53,760 bases of DNA from the IMG/VR virus record IMGVR_UViG_3300035698_014126, positions 1 to 53,760 of that record, one strand, 5' to 3'. The notes below the pieces were generated by a model. The model was not told the origin of the DNA. It made no database searches and saw nothing but the letters and a program-made list of their open reading frames with translations. Both the position numbers and the translations under genes were made by a program. This DNA is from a virus. Shown here in pieces: positions 22,268 to 31,360 of the stretch. Within the stretch, counting starts at the first letter, position 1, and each line of letters begins with the position of its first letter.

Positions 22268-24253
22268 ATGAAAAAACAAATTCTTATACCCTTTATCCTG
22301 ATTGCAGTTCTTATCGCGGGATTTCTGGGATTTCAAACCCTTGTGGCTGCACCGAATTATACGCAGCCTTTATATGGGTCATATGAAAATGTGCCCACAG
22401 CCGATACCACTGACAATGTTACCCAAAGGGATGTTGTTGGAAATAAAACTGATGCAGCCGCAGCCGGGGCAGTGAGTGAAACCGAATCCTTGATGGGCTA
22501 TTTGAAACAGTTGGTTTCAGATGCTATTGCCTCGACTGCTTCACTTGTTACCATTGACGGATATTTTGATGTGCCGGCAAAAGATGCCACAACAGACACA
22601 ATCATGCGGGATGTTATCGGTAAAAAAGATGATACAGAGGTGGCAGCGCCCACGACAGATAAATCCTTGATGGCATATCTCAAAGGTGTTTTGACCGATA
22701 CAAACAATACCATCCCGGCATCCATCGTGGTGCTTGATGCTATGCACGATGTTCCAACAGTTAACGGGACAGATGATGCAATAATGAGGGATGTTATTGG
22801 TAGAAAAACCGATGCCGCTGTTGGAACACCCGCCACGACTAATTCTGAAATGGCGTATATCAAAGGTATTCTTACTGACACAGAAACTACTATTCCGGGA
22901 ACAATTACAACCCTACAGCTTGGCGTTGGAGCTATAGACGTCAGTGCCAATGGAATTACTCTTTATGTCGACAGTGCACTTGGAAGTGATGCCTATGACG
23001 GATTGACCTGGGCTACAGCAAAAGCAACAATCGGAGCCGCAGTAGCACTTGCTGAAGATTATTCGACTATTTATGTTGGCGGTGTTTCATATACCGAAGC
23101 GGTCACAACTCCTGTAGGAATTGAAAGAGTTAGATTAATAGGTGTTTGTGCAAACAACCAAATTCCTTACTGGCAATCAGGCGCTGCTGATGCTATTCAG
23201 CTAGCAATTGTAAGTGGGGAATGGGAAGTAGCTGGTTTCCGATTTGCAAGTACATCTGCTACAGTTGCTAATGTTACGATTAATAGAACTGGAAGTTCTT
23301 CAATAATCAGAGATTGTTGGTTTTCTGGAAGTGGATCTGAATCCGGTATCGAAGGTGTTGGACCGACCGGGCCACCTACTGATCTTAAAATTCTCAACAA
23401 TAGATTTTCTGGTTTTACAACTGGCGGCGCGTTAGAAGGGGCTGTTTGTGCAACTGATTATTCAGAATCAGGCGCAGTTGTTTGGGAAATTATTGGGAAC
23501 ATGTTTGGTGATAATACCCATAACATAAATCTGGATGCTCTTTCTTGCCGTATTGAAGGGAATACCTTTACGAAAAGCACTTCCGCTTCTGCAATGACCA
23601 TACTTATTAGCACAAGGGGTGCCGCAGGTGTTGCTGGTGCTGGTGGTGGAAATGCAGTTGTAGGAAATTATTTTTATGATAGATCTGATCAAGTAACCGT
23701 TGCAAATGGTTATTTGAGTTCTACTGATGACACCTGGGCTGGAAACTTTTGTATTGATGGAAAAATGAATGATGGCCTTCCCCATGAACCACGCTCCTTT
23801 ATTGTTACCGCTGATCTTGGTAATGCTACCTGGCAAACTGCTGCTGCTCATGAAATTGCAGTTGTAACCGGGGCTGTTAGGATGCAGATTTGGGCTAATG
23901 TTACTGAAACAGTTGTTACCACTTCCAATGATGGAACAATGGCTCTTGGTTTTGCTGGAAATGTTGCTTCTATATTTGCCGCAACCGCACTTGATAGTGC
24001 TGGAACTACTTTCACTGATGGTGATATTGTTTCTGCTGTATACGGAGCAGCCGCCACAACTCCTGTTGCTGGTGCTGAAGCACAATCTGCTTTGACTCAT
24101 GCTATGTTTGATGTAATTTCAACTCAAGGTGTGGATGTTGGGTATACCATTGCTACTCATGCAGCCACTGATGGAACTGTTATTTTTCATGTTACATGGG
24201 AACCACTTGATGCAACTGGCCTGGTAACTGCCGGAGCTGGTGGTGCATTTTAA
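22268..24253 (+). CDS. exported beta-helix protein with three N-terminal repeats
   Basis: A 661-residue protein. The N-terminal MKKQILIPFILIAVLIAGFL is a Sec-type signal peptide. Three repeats of about 60-75 residues follow (marked by VPTADTTDN/RDVVGNK, RDVIGKK, RDVIGRK and YLK-VLTD). A right-handed beta-helix (about 220-490; IRDCWFSGSG, ILNNRFSGF, IEGNTF) comes next, then a C-terminal beta domain ending TWEPLDATGLV. That ending is shared with the 27465 product. It sits in the head module, so it could be a decoration or fibre-like protein, but the signal peptide implies export. Confidence 0.75.
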   Translation: MKKQILIPFILIAVLIAGFLGFQTLVAAPNYTQPLYGSYENVPTADTTDNVTQRDVVGNKTDAAAAGAVSETESLMGYLKQLVSDAIASTASLVTIDGYFDVPAKDATTDTIMRDVIGKKDDTEVAAPTTDKSLMAYLKGVLTDTNNTIPASIVVLDAMHDVPTVNGTDDAIMRDVIGRKTDAAVGTPATTNSEMAYIKGILTDTETTIPGTITTLQLGVGAIDVSANGITLYVDSALGSDAYDGLTWATAKATIGAAVALAEDYSTIYVGGVSYTEAVTTPVGIERVRLIGVCANNQIPYWQSGAADAIQLAIVSGEWEVAGFRFASTSATVANVTINRTGSSSIIRDCWFSGSGSESGIEGVGPTGPPTDLKILNNRFSGFTTGGALEGAVCATDYSESGAVVWEIIGNMFGDNTHNINLDALSCRIEGNTFTKSTSASAMTILISTRGAAGVAGAGGGNAVVGNYFYDRSDQVTVANGYLSSTDDTWAGNFCIDGKMNDGLPHEPRSFIVTADLGNATWQTAAAHEIAVVTGAVRMQIWANVTETVVTTSNDGTMALGFAGNVASIFAATALDSAGTTFTDGDIVSAVYGAAATTPVAGAEAQSALTHAMFDVISTQGVDVGYTIATHAATDGTVIFHVTWEPLDATGLVTAGAGGAF

Positions 24254-24283
24254 TTAACATTTAATGATACACTAACCATCCTT

Positions 24284-24313
24284 AAGCCGGGGTGAAATAT
24301 ACCCGGCTTTTTT
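24284..24313 (+). terminator. intrinsic terminator
   Basis: AAGCCGGG (24284-24291) pairs with CCCGGCTT (24302-24309) around a ten-base loop and runs into six T residues. It closes the coat and exported beta-helix transcription block. Confidence 0.85.
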
Positions 24314-24329
24314 AAAAAAGGAAAATATC

Positions 24330-24842
24330 ATGGCAATTACAGTAATTGTGGAAACCGGTGCTGGGATAACAGGAGCGAACTCATATCGCTCTATTGCTGA
24401 TATTGATGCCTGGGTTTTAACCAACCCACACGACACGACCTGGACAGCCCTGACCGATGCCGCAAAAAATGGGTATACAGTATGGTCATGCCGTTTAATG
24501 AACGAACAAATGGACTGGGACGGATGGCAATCTGATTCTGACCAGGCACTTGATCTACCCCGCTCCGGCATGGTTGATAAAAATGGAAATTCGATTGACG
24601 ATGATGAAATCCCCACCGAAGTACAAAATGCACAATCAGAATTGGCTCGATTATTGGTCATTGAAGATAGAACGGCTGATAATGGGATGCTTGGTTTTAA
24701 GCAGATAGAAGTGGGAAGTATAAATTTGGTTGCAGATAAAAATGATCGGGCACCCGTCATGGCAGCAGCAGTATTTGATATGCTCAGGGCGTTTGGTGAT
24801 AAGGCTGTTACAACCGGAATAAGCAGAACGATAAGAATTTAA
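24330..24842 (+). CDS. head-tail connector-like protein (DnaT-like family)
   Basis: A 170-residue protein. ANSYRSIADIDAWV, a middle DLPRSGMVD with IPTEVQNAQSELARLL, and a C-terminal helix match a phage family annotated as DnaT-like or head-tail connector. It follows the head genes and precedes closure and tail genes, fitting the first adaptor ring on the portal. AAAGGA lies before the ATG. Confidence 0.7.
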   Translation: MAITVIVETGAGITGANSYRSIADIDAWVLTNPHDTTWTALTDAAKNGYTVWSCRLMNEQMDWDGWQSDSDQALDLPRSGMVDKNGNSIDDDEIPTEVQNAQSELARLLVIEDRTADNGMLGFKQIEVGSINLVADKNDRAPVMAAAVFDMLRAFGDKAVTTGISRTIRI

Positions 24843-24851
24843 AGGAGCCAC

Positions 24852-25070
24852 ATGCAAATACCTACACTTTTGAAACTTTTAGTCACAGTAGCTTCGGGAA
24901 TAATTTTGACATGGTGTGTGTGGGTTTCTGCTTCAACATTGGGTTTGCAAGTAAGTGTAGCAGAGGTTAGGCAAGAAGTAACATCGGAAATTGAATCAAT
25001 TAAATGCCGGCTTGATCTACATTATGATTTATTGAAAGAGATTAGAGATGATCAAAAAAAACGCAAATAA
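24852..25070 (+). CDS. small membrane protein with coiled-coil tail
   Basis: A 72-residue protein. One membrane span (about 8-30, LLVTVASGIILTWCVWVSAS) is followed by a charged helix (VAEVRQEVTSEIESIKC, LLKEIRDDQKKRK). The layout resembles XhlA-type or spanin-type proteins, but it lies in the connector region rather than with lysis genes. AAAGGAGC precedes the ATG. Confidence 0.65.
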   Translation: MQIPTLLKLLVTVASGIILTWCVWVSASTLGLQVSVAEVRQEVTSEIESIKCRLDLHYDLLKEIRDDQKKRK

Positions 25071-25086
25071 AAACAGGAGCTAAAAA

Positions 25087-25422
25087 ATGGCAATAACACG
25101 AAAAGTTTTATACGGAAAAAATATGCCGGTTACGTCTGGCACAGCCTTGTCAGCGAGTGGAATTGCTTTGAATGGATCTGGTCAATTTCACGGATTTGCC
25201 ATAAAATGTGACGGCACAAATGATGTGACTGTCAATGTTTTCGATAATACATCAGCAGCCGGAACGAAATTAATCCCGACCGATTCAGTATTTGATGGGA
25301 CTGTAAAATTAAACGCCTGGAATGATAATCCACCTATATCTGTTGATACTGGAATTTATATTGAGATTGCGGTGGCGGGTGGTGGATCTTGTGAAATTGT
25401 GCCACGGTATATTGCAGATTAA
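25087..25422 (+). CDS. small beta-rich virion-like protein (111 aa)
   Basis: A 111-residue protein, beta-rich with SGQFHGFAIKCDGTNDVTVN and a conserved-looking SVDTGIYIEIAV near the end. It resembles small phage decoration or tail-tip beta-sandwich proteins by composition. AACAGGAGC precedes the ATG. Function is not known. Confidence 0.6.
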   Translation: MAITRKVLYGKNMPVTSGTALSASGIALNGSGQFHGFAIKCDGTNDVTVNVFDNTSAAGTKLIPTDSVFDGTVKLNAWNDNPPISVDTGIYIEIAVAGGGSCEIVPRYIAD

Positions 25423-25432
25423 GGATGAAAAT

Positions 25433-27454
25433 ATGAAACGATTAATAATTTTATTTACATTTTTAATAGCTTTTTTCTTTACTGCCAATGTTTTTGCCGG
25501 GCCTGTTATATCTGGAAAATCATATCCTAAAAACCCTACTTTCTATAATGTAACATTAAGTGAAACTTTAAAGACTCATCAAGGGGCTGATGTTGCTTCT
25601 GCCACGGCTGTTACATTGGGCGTTGGTAATTATTTTGACATAACCGGGACAGTAACAATTGCCACAATTACAACCATTGCCGAGGGTACTCAAATTACAT
25701 TGCATTTTGATGGTATCCTTATTCTGACTCATTCAAATGATTTATTTTTGCCAACCGCTGCGAATATCACTACAGCAGCCGGGGATATAGCCATATTTTA
25801 TGAATATTCTGCCGGAGATTGGCGGTGTATTTCTTATGCACGGGCTGATGGTTCGGCCATTGCCCCAGCCACAGGAGTAGTATTAAAAACCGATTTTAAT
25901 GCCAATACAATTCTCAGGGCCACGACAGATGATACACCACAGGCCATGGCTATTGCAGAACAAACAATAGTAGGCCGAAAAACTGGTGGAAATATTGATG
26001 ATCTATCAGCCACAGAAGTTCGGGCTATTATAAGTGTAGCAGATGGAGCAGACGTTACAGGGGATAACGCACCCAAAGCCCATGCAGCAAGTCACACAGA
26101 CGGAACTGATGATATTCAAGATGCAAGTACAAGTCAAAAAGGGCTATTGAACGATACTGATTGGGATACGTTTAATGAAAAAGCAGCAGCCGGAGCAAAC
26201 ACAGACATATATTCACTCGAAGGTGCAGCAGGAATAGCACCTGCAATGGTAACCTCATTCACAGGCACAATCTCCGCAGGAACCAGAACAGTGACATTTT
26301 CAGCCACGGCAGATTACACCCTATGTAAAATAGGCTCAAGGCTAAAAGCTTCAGATGATGTTAGAATTGTCATGGCTTTGCTTGGTTCGGATCAAGTAAC
26401 CATTGATGCTAATACCACATGGGGTGCAGGTACAACTATTCAGGAACTTCAAGAACCTATTTCCCAAAACATAACTGATGGTACAGTGGTTGGGTATATC
26501 AATGCTCTTGGTGGGCAAGGTTTTGTTGGTGGGTTTGGCGCTCAATATGGGGTAATGTTTGATCAAGATGGTGATAGCGAAATTTATGCAAGTGCTGATG
26601 ATACTATCATGGTTAAAGCTGGTGCTGGCGAGATAGGGTTTTTTAGTTCACAGGGATTTGGTTGTAGAATTGCCGATAGTGCAAAGATGCGTAATAGGTC
26701 ATCAATGGCAACAATCACTACTGTCATACCAAACAGAACGTATGAAACTACTGGTATAGGGGGTGAAGATGGTCATTTATCCCAAATAGCCGGTGGAGTA
26801 GAAGCAATACGCTCAATCGAAGCAAACTCCATAGTCTACAATGTCCTAAACGCAGTCCAAAAAGAATCAGTAACAGATGCCTCAACAGACGGAACCACAA
26901 CAGTAGTAAAAGCCGGAACGAATTTCACAACAAACTGTGCAGCCGGTGATCTTGCAATAATCTGGTCAGGAACAACAGTAGCAGATTTTGGGGTTTATAT
27001 CGTTGAAAGCGTGGCAGACGGGAGTATCGTTTTTGATTCAGCTCCAAGTGGGTCTAATGCAGACGTCGATTTTTATGTTTTTAATGGCGGGACAGTTACG
27101 ACAGGATCAAGTTTATATACCGGGTCAATAATAGCAATGGGTGGAATAATAATGCACAGAACAGCAGCAGCAACCGATTATAATCCATCAATTTTAACCA
27201 ATGACTACATTATAGCAGTAACGTCAACTGGAGCAGATAGGGCAGTTACCATATCCACTGAAGATGTCAATTCAGGCAGCACAGATAATCCCAGAATTTT
27301 TATTATAAAAGATGAGGGTGGTGGTGCTGCTGCAAATAATATTACAGTGAGCCTTGAGTCTGGAAATATTGATGGGGCCGGGACAGCGGTAATATCTGCA
27401 AATTATGCCAGTGTGACCATTTATCTTGATGGTACAAATGGCTGGATTTATTAG
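25433..27454 (+). CDS. exported fibre-like protein with Sec signal peptide
   Basis: A 673-residue protein. The start MKRLIILFTFLIAFFFTANVF ends with the signal-peptidase box AGP. The ATG at 25433 has AAGGA seven bases upstream; the longer frame from 25322 is a shadow. Downstream are fibre-type motifs: VGRKTGGNIDDLSATEVR and APKAHAASHTDGTDDI, typical of phage tail fibres, then beta-rich repeats. The combination of virion-fibre features and a signal peptide is unusual. Confidence 0.75.
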   Translation: MKRLIILFTFLIAFFFTANVFAGPVISGKSYPKNPTFYNVTLSETLKTHQGADVASATAVTLGVGNYFDITGTVTIATITTIAEGTQITLHFDGILILTHSNDLFLPTAANITTAAGDIAIFYEYSAGDWRCISYARADGSAIAPATGVVLKTDFNANTILRATTDDTPQAMAIAEQTIVGRKTGGNIDDLSATEVRAIISVADGADVTGDNAPKAHAASHTDGTDDIQDASTSQKGLLNDTDWDTFNEKAAAGANTDIYSLEGAAGIAPAMVTSFTGTISAGTRTVTFSATADYTLCKIGSRLKASDDVRIVMALLGSDQVTIDANTTWGAGTTIQELQEPISQNITDGTVVGYINALGGQGFVGGFGAQYGVMFDQDGDSEIYASADDTIMVKAGAGEIGFFSSQGFGCRIADSAKMRNRSSMATITTVIPNRTYETTGIGGEDGHLSQIAGGVEAIRSIEANSIVYNVLNAVQKESVTDASTDGTTTVVKAGTNFTTNCAAGDLAIIWSGTTVADFGVYIVESVADGSIVFDSAPSGSNADVDFYVFNGGTVTTGSSLYTGSIIAMGGIIMHRTAAATDYNPSILTNDYIIAVTSTGADRAVTISTEDVNSGSTDNPRIFIIKDEGGGAAANNITVSLESGNIDGAGTAVISANYASVTIYLDGTNGWIY

Positions 27455-27464
27455 GAGATTATAA

Positions 27465-28721
27465 ATGAAAAAATTATCAAGATTATTTTTAATATTAATT
27501 TTATTCCTGGCCTTTGTTCTTCCTGTCAATGCAACCTATTTGCCTGATATTCAAATCCCAAAATTCATCGGTGCAATTTTTTATGTTGATCCTGGAGTGG
27601 CAACCTCAGGGACAGGATTTACACCGGGTACGGCGTTTAAAACAATCGGAGAGGCTATTATAGCAGGTGGCCCAGGGGATGCCATAACAATCACCAATGG
27701 AACCTATGATGAAAATTTGACCATTAGTGATAAAGGCATGGAGCTTTGGTTCGAAATTGGGGTAATTCTTGACCCAACAGCGGGTACTGCTATAACCATA
27801 ACCGCAGATAGTGTACGATTAAAGGGGGGAGTGAGAATTACACCGGCATCCGGAGCAACAGGGATGTCTATCACAGGAGATTTTTGCAGGGTAGGTAATG
27901 GAGGTGGCCCGACGGTTGTTGGTGGCGGAACTGGTATTAATATTACAGGAACAGGTAATATGATATCAAACGGAGCTTGCGGGTTACAGACTATAGCTAA
28001 TTACGCTATATCTGGTAATCAAACAAGGCTTATTGATTGTATCGGAGTTGGGACAGGGGATACATCCAAAGGTTATAACGTAACGGCTGGAGCATTAGGG
28101 GTATTCAGAAATTGTACCTCTACAAGCAATAAGTCATCCAGTTTTTACCTTGCTTCTGGAGTTTCAGATTACACCATTTTGAATTGTTCCAGTGGGGCTG
28201 ATGATGGTAGATGGGTGGATGTAGACGCAAAAAATGTATTTAGTAATTTTAGTTTTGATTCTGAAAAAGTTGAACACACTGACTGGAGTACAATAGCCGC
28301 TGGGGCAGGTAGTCAAAATTTATTTAGGGTGTATGGAGTAGTACAAATACTTGGTCTTGCGGGACATGTAGAAACAGCTTGTGCCGCGGATATTGGGAAT
28401 GTCAAAATTGAATTATATGATGAAACTGATATTGTTTTAATTGCAAATAATGTTGATATGTCAAGTGTGCCGGTTGGATCATATGTAGCCAAGGAGAAAA
28501 AAGCGAATGATGCTCTTGTTCTTTATACATCTGCGTCAGCAAGAACGATGGTTGAGACTGATCTTAAAAAATTAGTATTTGGTGTTGTCGCTGTAAATGA
28601 CGGAACTGATGCAACTTATATCAGAGTTACCTGGGCCGGGGATGCCACATCAGGGGTGATACATTGGCATTTGACCTGGGAGCCATTAACTGAAGAGGGT
28701 TTTGTGGAGGCTATTCCATGA
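27465..28721 (+). CDS. exported beta-helix protein with Sec signal peptide
   Basis: A 418-residue protein. The N-terminus MKKLSRLFLILILFLAFVLP then VNA gives a clear signal peptide. Residues 35-230 are a pectate-lyase-like beta-helix (FYVDPGVATSGTGFTPGTAF, ITNGTYDENLTI, GTGINITGTGN). The C-terminal domain ends HWHLTWEPLTEEGFV, matching the end of the 22268 product. It follows the 25433 gene by ten bases, so the two are co-expressed. Confidence 0.75.
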   Translation: MKKLSRLFLILILFLAFVLPVNATYLPDIQIPKFIGAIFYVDPGVATSGTGFTPGTAFKTIGEAIIAGGPGDAITITNGTYDENLTISDKGMELWFEIGVILDPTAGTAITITADSVRLKGGVRITPASGATGMSITGDFCRVGNGGGPTVVGGGTGINITGTGNMISNGACGLQTIANYAISGNQTRLIDCIGVGTGDTSKGYNVTAGALGVFRNCTSTSNKSSSFYLASGVSDYTILNCSSGADDGRWVDVDAKNVFSNFSFDSEKVEHTDWSTIAAGAGSQNLFRVYGVVQILGLAGHVETACAADIGNVKIELYDETDIVLIANNVDMSSVPVGSYVAKEKKANDALVLYTSASARTMVETDLKKLVFGVVAVNDGTDATYIRVTWAGDATSGVIHWHLTWEPLTEEGFVEAIP

Positions 28722-28783
28722 TTATTAGGAATCAAGACGGAACGACTTGTGTTTATAATGTGACAGTTATTTATAGGGATTAA
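28718..28783 (+). CDS. 21-residue peptide with a strong ribosome site
   Basis: ATG at 28718 overlaps the upstream stop (ATGA) and has GGAGG exactly seven bases before it. It encodes MIIRNQDGTTCVYNVTVIYR plus a final D and stops three bases before the next ATG. The optimal signal suggests real translation, perhaps as a coupling leader for the next gene. Confidence 0.45.
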   Translation: MIIRNQDGTTCVYNVTVIYRD

Positions 28784-28786
28784 ATA

Positions 28787-29164
28787 ATGGGATTAGCAGA
28801 AACAATACAGAAGGCCGCTAAAACAGCATTCGTTGTAATAGGTAATATCCCATTGACTTGCACATATACATCAGTCGGGACACCAGTATATGTGCCAGCA
28901 ACGGGTGTATATTCTTCCACTGACACGGATTATACGGAATTATCAATATTATTTGAAGATTATACGGCGCGGGAAATAGACCAGGCTGGGGGGGTGATTT
29001 TGGCCACAGATTTAAAGGCCAGTATTCCAAATGTGAATTTAACACCCACTCCGAAAGTCTCAGATATTATTACTGACTCAGATAGTAAAAAATGGACTGT
29101 TGAGGATGTATTGATTGACCCTGCGAGAGCACTGTGGATAATGAGAGCACGTCGGTCTGCATAA
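28787..29164 (+). CDS. head-tail joining (head closure) protein
   Basis: A 125-residue protein. An N-terminal helix is followed by a beta-rich body with TYTSVGTPVYVPATGVYSST, ILFEDYTAREID and SDIITDSDSKKWTVEDVLID. The pattern of nicking-type residues then DxxxxxVxxV is that of gpFII/head-closure-type proteins. It lies between connector and gp10-like genes, the expected order, although an HNH gene now separates it from the latter. Confidence 0.65.
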   Translation: MGLAETIQKAAKTAFVVIGNIPLTCTYTSVGTPVYVPATGVYSSTDTDYTELSILFEDYTAREIDQAGGVILATDLKASIPNVNLTPTPKVSDIITDSDSKKWTVEDVLIDPARALWIMRARRSA

Positions 29165-29173
29165 GAAGGTAAA

Positions 29174-30103
29174 ATGGATATTATCAATAAAATATTATCA
29201 GAAAATTGTGTAATTAAAAAATGCATAGAATGCAATTGTGAAAAATTAATTTATGAATTTAATAAAAGTAAAAAACATAAAACTGGAATAAATTCAGTAT
29301 GTAAAATTTGTGTTAATAAACGTAATGCAAAATATAGAAAAAAAAACAAAGATAAAATAGCAATGTCAAATAAAAAATACAGCATTACCCATAAAAAAGA
29401 AATAACGGCCAAAAATTTAGAATATAAGAAAAAAAATAAAGAAAAGCTTAAAGAATGGTTTAGACAATATCACCAGGACAATAAAGAAAAAAGGAATCGT
29501 CAATCTATTTTGTATTATCAAGAAAATAAAAAAATAATAAATATAAAAGCAAAAAAATACAAACAAGACAATAAAGAAAATATATCAGCACAGGGTAAGG
29601 CATATTATGAAGCAAACAAAGAAAAATGCTTAAAAGACCGTAAAGAATATCAACAAAATAATAAAAAAAGAACAGCAGCAAGAAAAAAGATATATAGAAT
29701 TAAAAACATAGAGGCTATTTCAAAAAGAGATAAAAAATATTGGGAAGACAATAGAGAAGTTTTGTTGATGAAAAAAAGAGAATATTTGCAAACAGATAGA
29801 GGCAAGGAACTGGACAGGATAGGCAGCCAAAAACGAAGAGCATTAAAAGCGGGCGCAAAATATGAAAAGTTTTCTTCCATTGAAATCTTTGAAAGAGACG
29901 GATATAAATGTCAGCACTGTAACAAGAAAACCAGACCGGATTTTAAAAATCCAAACCATCCACTCTATCCTAATTTAGATCATATTATACTATTGAGCAA
30001 GGGTGGTGATCATACGAGATTAAATACACAATGCTTGTGCAGATTATGTAATATGAAGAAACACAATAATACAAACGGAGAACAGCTAAGGCTGTTTGGA
30101 TAA
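29174..30103 (+). CDS. HNH endonuclease with zinc ribbon and helical repeats
   Basis: A 309-residue protein. Ribbon CIECNCEKLIYEF and CKIC (about 17-50); then about 190 residues of Lys/Asn-rich units (YHQDNKE, YYQENKK, YYEANKE, YWEDNRE); then HNH domain CQHCNKKTRP, PNLDHIILLSKGGDH, LCRLCNMKKH, ending GEQLRLFG. It is a close paralogue of the 17664 product with more repeats. It is placed between head-closure and gp10-like genes and is probably a free-standing homing endonuclease. Confidence 0.85.
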   Translation: MDIINKILSENCVIKKCIECNCEKLIYEFNKSKKHKTGINSVCKICVNKRNAKYRKKNKDKIAMSNKKYSITHKKEITAKNLEYKKKNKEKLKEWFRQYHQDNKEKRNRQSILYYQENKKIINIKAKKYKQDNKENISAQGKAYYEANKEKCLKDRKEYQQNNKKRTAARKKIYRIKNIEAISKRDKKYWEDNREVLLMKKREYLQTDRGKELDRIGSQKRRALKAGAKYEKFSSIEIFERDGYKCQHCNKKTRPDFKNPNHPLYPNLDHIILLSKGGDHTRLNTQCLCRLCNMKKHNNTNGEQLRLFG

Positions 30104-30104
30104 A

Positions 30105-30488
30105 ATGAGTCGAGTCGATTTCAATACAAAAAAACTTGCTGACAAAGTTAATAAAAAATTCTCTGTTTTTGTCAGAAAAGTGGTGCTTGATGGAATGAAA
30201 CAGCTTATTAGGCAAAGCCCAGTAGATACAGGTAGATTCCGTGCAGCATGGTCAACGTCAATAAGTAAAAATAATTTTGAGACAACAACAAATATAATAT
30301 CAAATATTACAAAACAATCTAAGGGAATTTCAGCTTATAAATTAGGCCAGACAATGTATCTCTATAACAATTTAGAATATGCAATGCCTTTGGAATTTGG
30401 AACGTCACAGCAGGCACCCAAGGGATGGGTTAGGCAAACAGCCAAACAGATGCAGAAAAAACTTGATGAGGTTAAAAATATTTTATGA
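30105..30488 (+). CDS. HK97 gp10-like tail-completion / joining protein
   Basis: A 127-residue protein. VRKVVLDGMKQLIRQSPVDT then GRFRAAWSTS is the gp10 signature (helix followed by SPVDTG-R-SW). NNLEYAMPLEFGTSQQAPKG matches the Y-x-xxxEfGT...P-x-G end. It acts at the head-tail interface. An upstream in-frame TTG at 30096 is less likely than the ATG at 30105. Overlaps the next gene (ATGA). Confidence 0.85.
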   Translation: MSRVDFNTKKLADKVNKKFSVFVRKVVLDGMKQLIRQSPVDTGRFRAAWSTSISKNNFETTTNIISNITKQSKGISAYKLGQTMYLYNNLEYAMPLEFGTSQQAPKGWVRQTAKQMQKKLDEVKNIL

Positions 30489-30874
30489 GTTATGTAGTTG
30501 AAAGAAGCGATATTGAAGCAAGGCTTAATACAGGTTGGACGACAACTCCAATTGCCTGGGATAATATCCCATACGTGCCAACCCCTGGAATATCCTGGAT
30601 AAGATGTACTATTTTACCCGGGGATGTTGAAACGCTTGAATTCGGACGGGATACCACCAAAGAATATATGGGTATCATTGATATTGGAATATTCACACAA
30701 AAAAACACAGGGTCAGTGGTTGCTAGGGGATATGCTGACACATTGTCAACCTTATTCAGTATGGTGGCTTTTGGCACAATTGATTGTGATCCGGCAAAAG
30801 TTATGAATTTAGGAATTGATGAAGATTGGTATATGATGAATGTTTCAATACCTTACACGCGAAGGGAAGTCTAA
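30485..30874 (+). CDS. tail terminator / tail completion protein
   Basis: A 129-residue protein of the small gp17/gpU-like class: GWTTTPIAWDNIPYVPTPGI followed by WIRCTILPGD and beta strands MGIIDIGIFTQ, and helix RGYADTLSTLF. That P-W-N-P...W-R pattern is typical of DUF4128-like tail terminators. It is coupled to the gp10-like gene upstream. It would cap the tail tube where it meets the head. Confidence 0.75.
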   Translation: MSYVVERSDIEARLNTGWTTTPIAWDNIPYVPTPGISWIRCTILPGDVETLEFGRDTTKEYMGIIDIGIFTQKNTGSVVARGYADTLSTLFSMVAFGTIDCDPAKVMNLGIDEDWYMMNVSIPYTRREV

Positions 30875-30875
30875 A

Positions 30876-31169
30876 ATGGATGATCCAGAAGTAAAAGTCA
30901 AATGTGAGGCCTGCGGGAATGAATTCACGACAATTGCCAGCATTTATGAACAAGCCATGGAAGCTGAAGAACCTTTGCTGTGTTCTGTTTGTTCTGACAA
31001 GGCTATTGATTTTGAAGCCCTGGAAAATGAACCACCAAAAAGATGCTTTGGGTATTGCAGTTTTTCTTTAATCAGTATTGAAAAAATGAACAAACTTGGT
31101 CTGGATGGATGGGAATTAATCGTTATAACAAGAGGTCAAACATATTTCAAAAGGGAGTTTTTAAAATGA
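30876..31169 (+). CDS. zinc-ribbon protein (97 aa)
   Basis: A 97-residue protein with CEACGNEF (about 9-16) and CSVCSDKA (about 36-43), a four-Cys ribbon, then an alpha/beta end GLDGWELIVITRGQTYFKRE. Start at 30876, one base after the previous stop. It is followed by another ribbon protein. The C-terminal GWELV...YFKR segment is common in small bacterial proteins. Role unknown. Confidence 0.65.
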   Translation: MDDPEVKVKCEACGNEFTTIASIYEQAMEAEEPLLCSVCSDKAIDFEALENEPPKRCFGYCSFSLISIEKMNKLGLDGWELIVITRGQTYFKREFLK

Positions 31170-31360
31170 TAGCTGTAAATTGCGCAGATTGCGGTAAAGA
31201 GTATAAAATTTCAGGAACGGATTTTAACGAACAAAAGGCAGCCGGGACTAAATTTCTTTGTCCTGTTTGCCGGGTTAAACCAGTAAAGCCTGTCAAGATT
31301 GTAAAATCCGTTGAACCAAAAACAGAGATAAAAAAAATATCTGGAAAGGCCAAAAAATAA
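31166..31360 (+). CDS. zinc-ribbon protein with basic tail (64 aa)
   Basis: A 64-residue protein: CADCGKEYKIS (about 6) and CPVCRVKPVK (about 32) form a ribbon, followed by a Lys/Val/Pro low-complexity tail. AAGGGAG lies nine bases before the ATG, and the ATGA overlap couples it to the previous gene. The longer frame from 31109 is a shadow. Confidence 0.65.
   Translation: MIAVNCADCGKEYKISGTDFNEQKAAGTKFLCPVCRVKPVKPVKIVKSVEPKTEIKKISGKAKK

Noticed and set aside
23468-24100. 210-residue antisense frame in the exported beta-helix gene
   Set aside because: Ser/Asn/Cys-rich reading of the complementary strand of a low-complexity beta-helix; no start signal.
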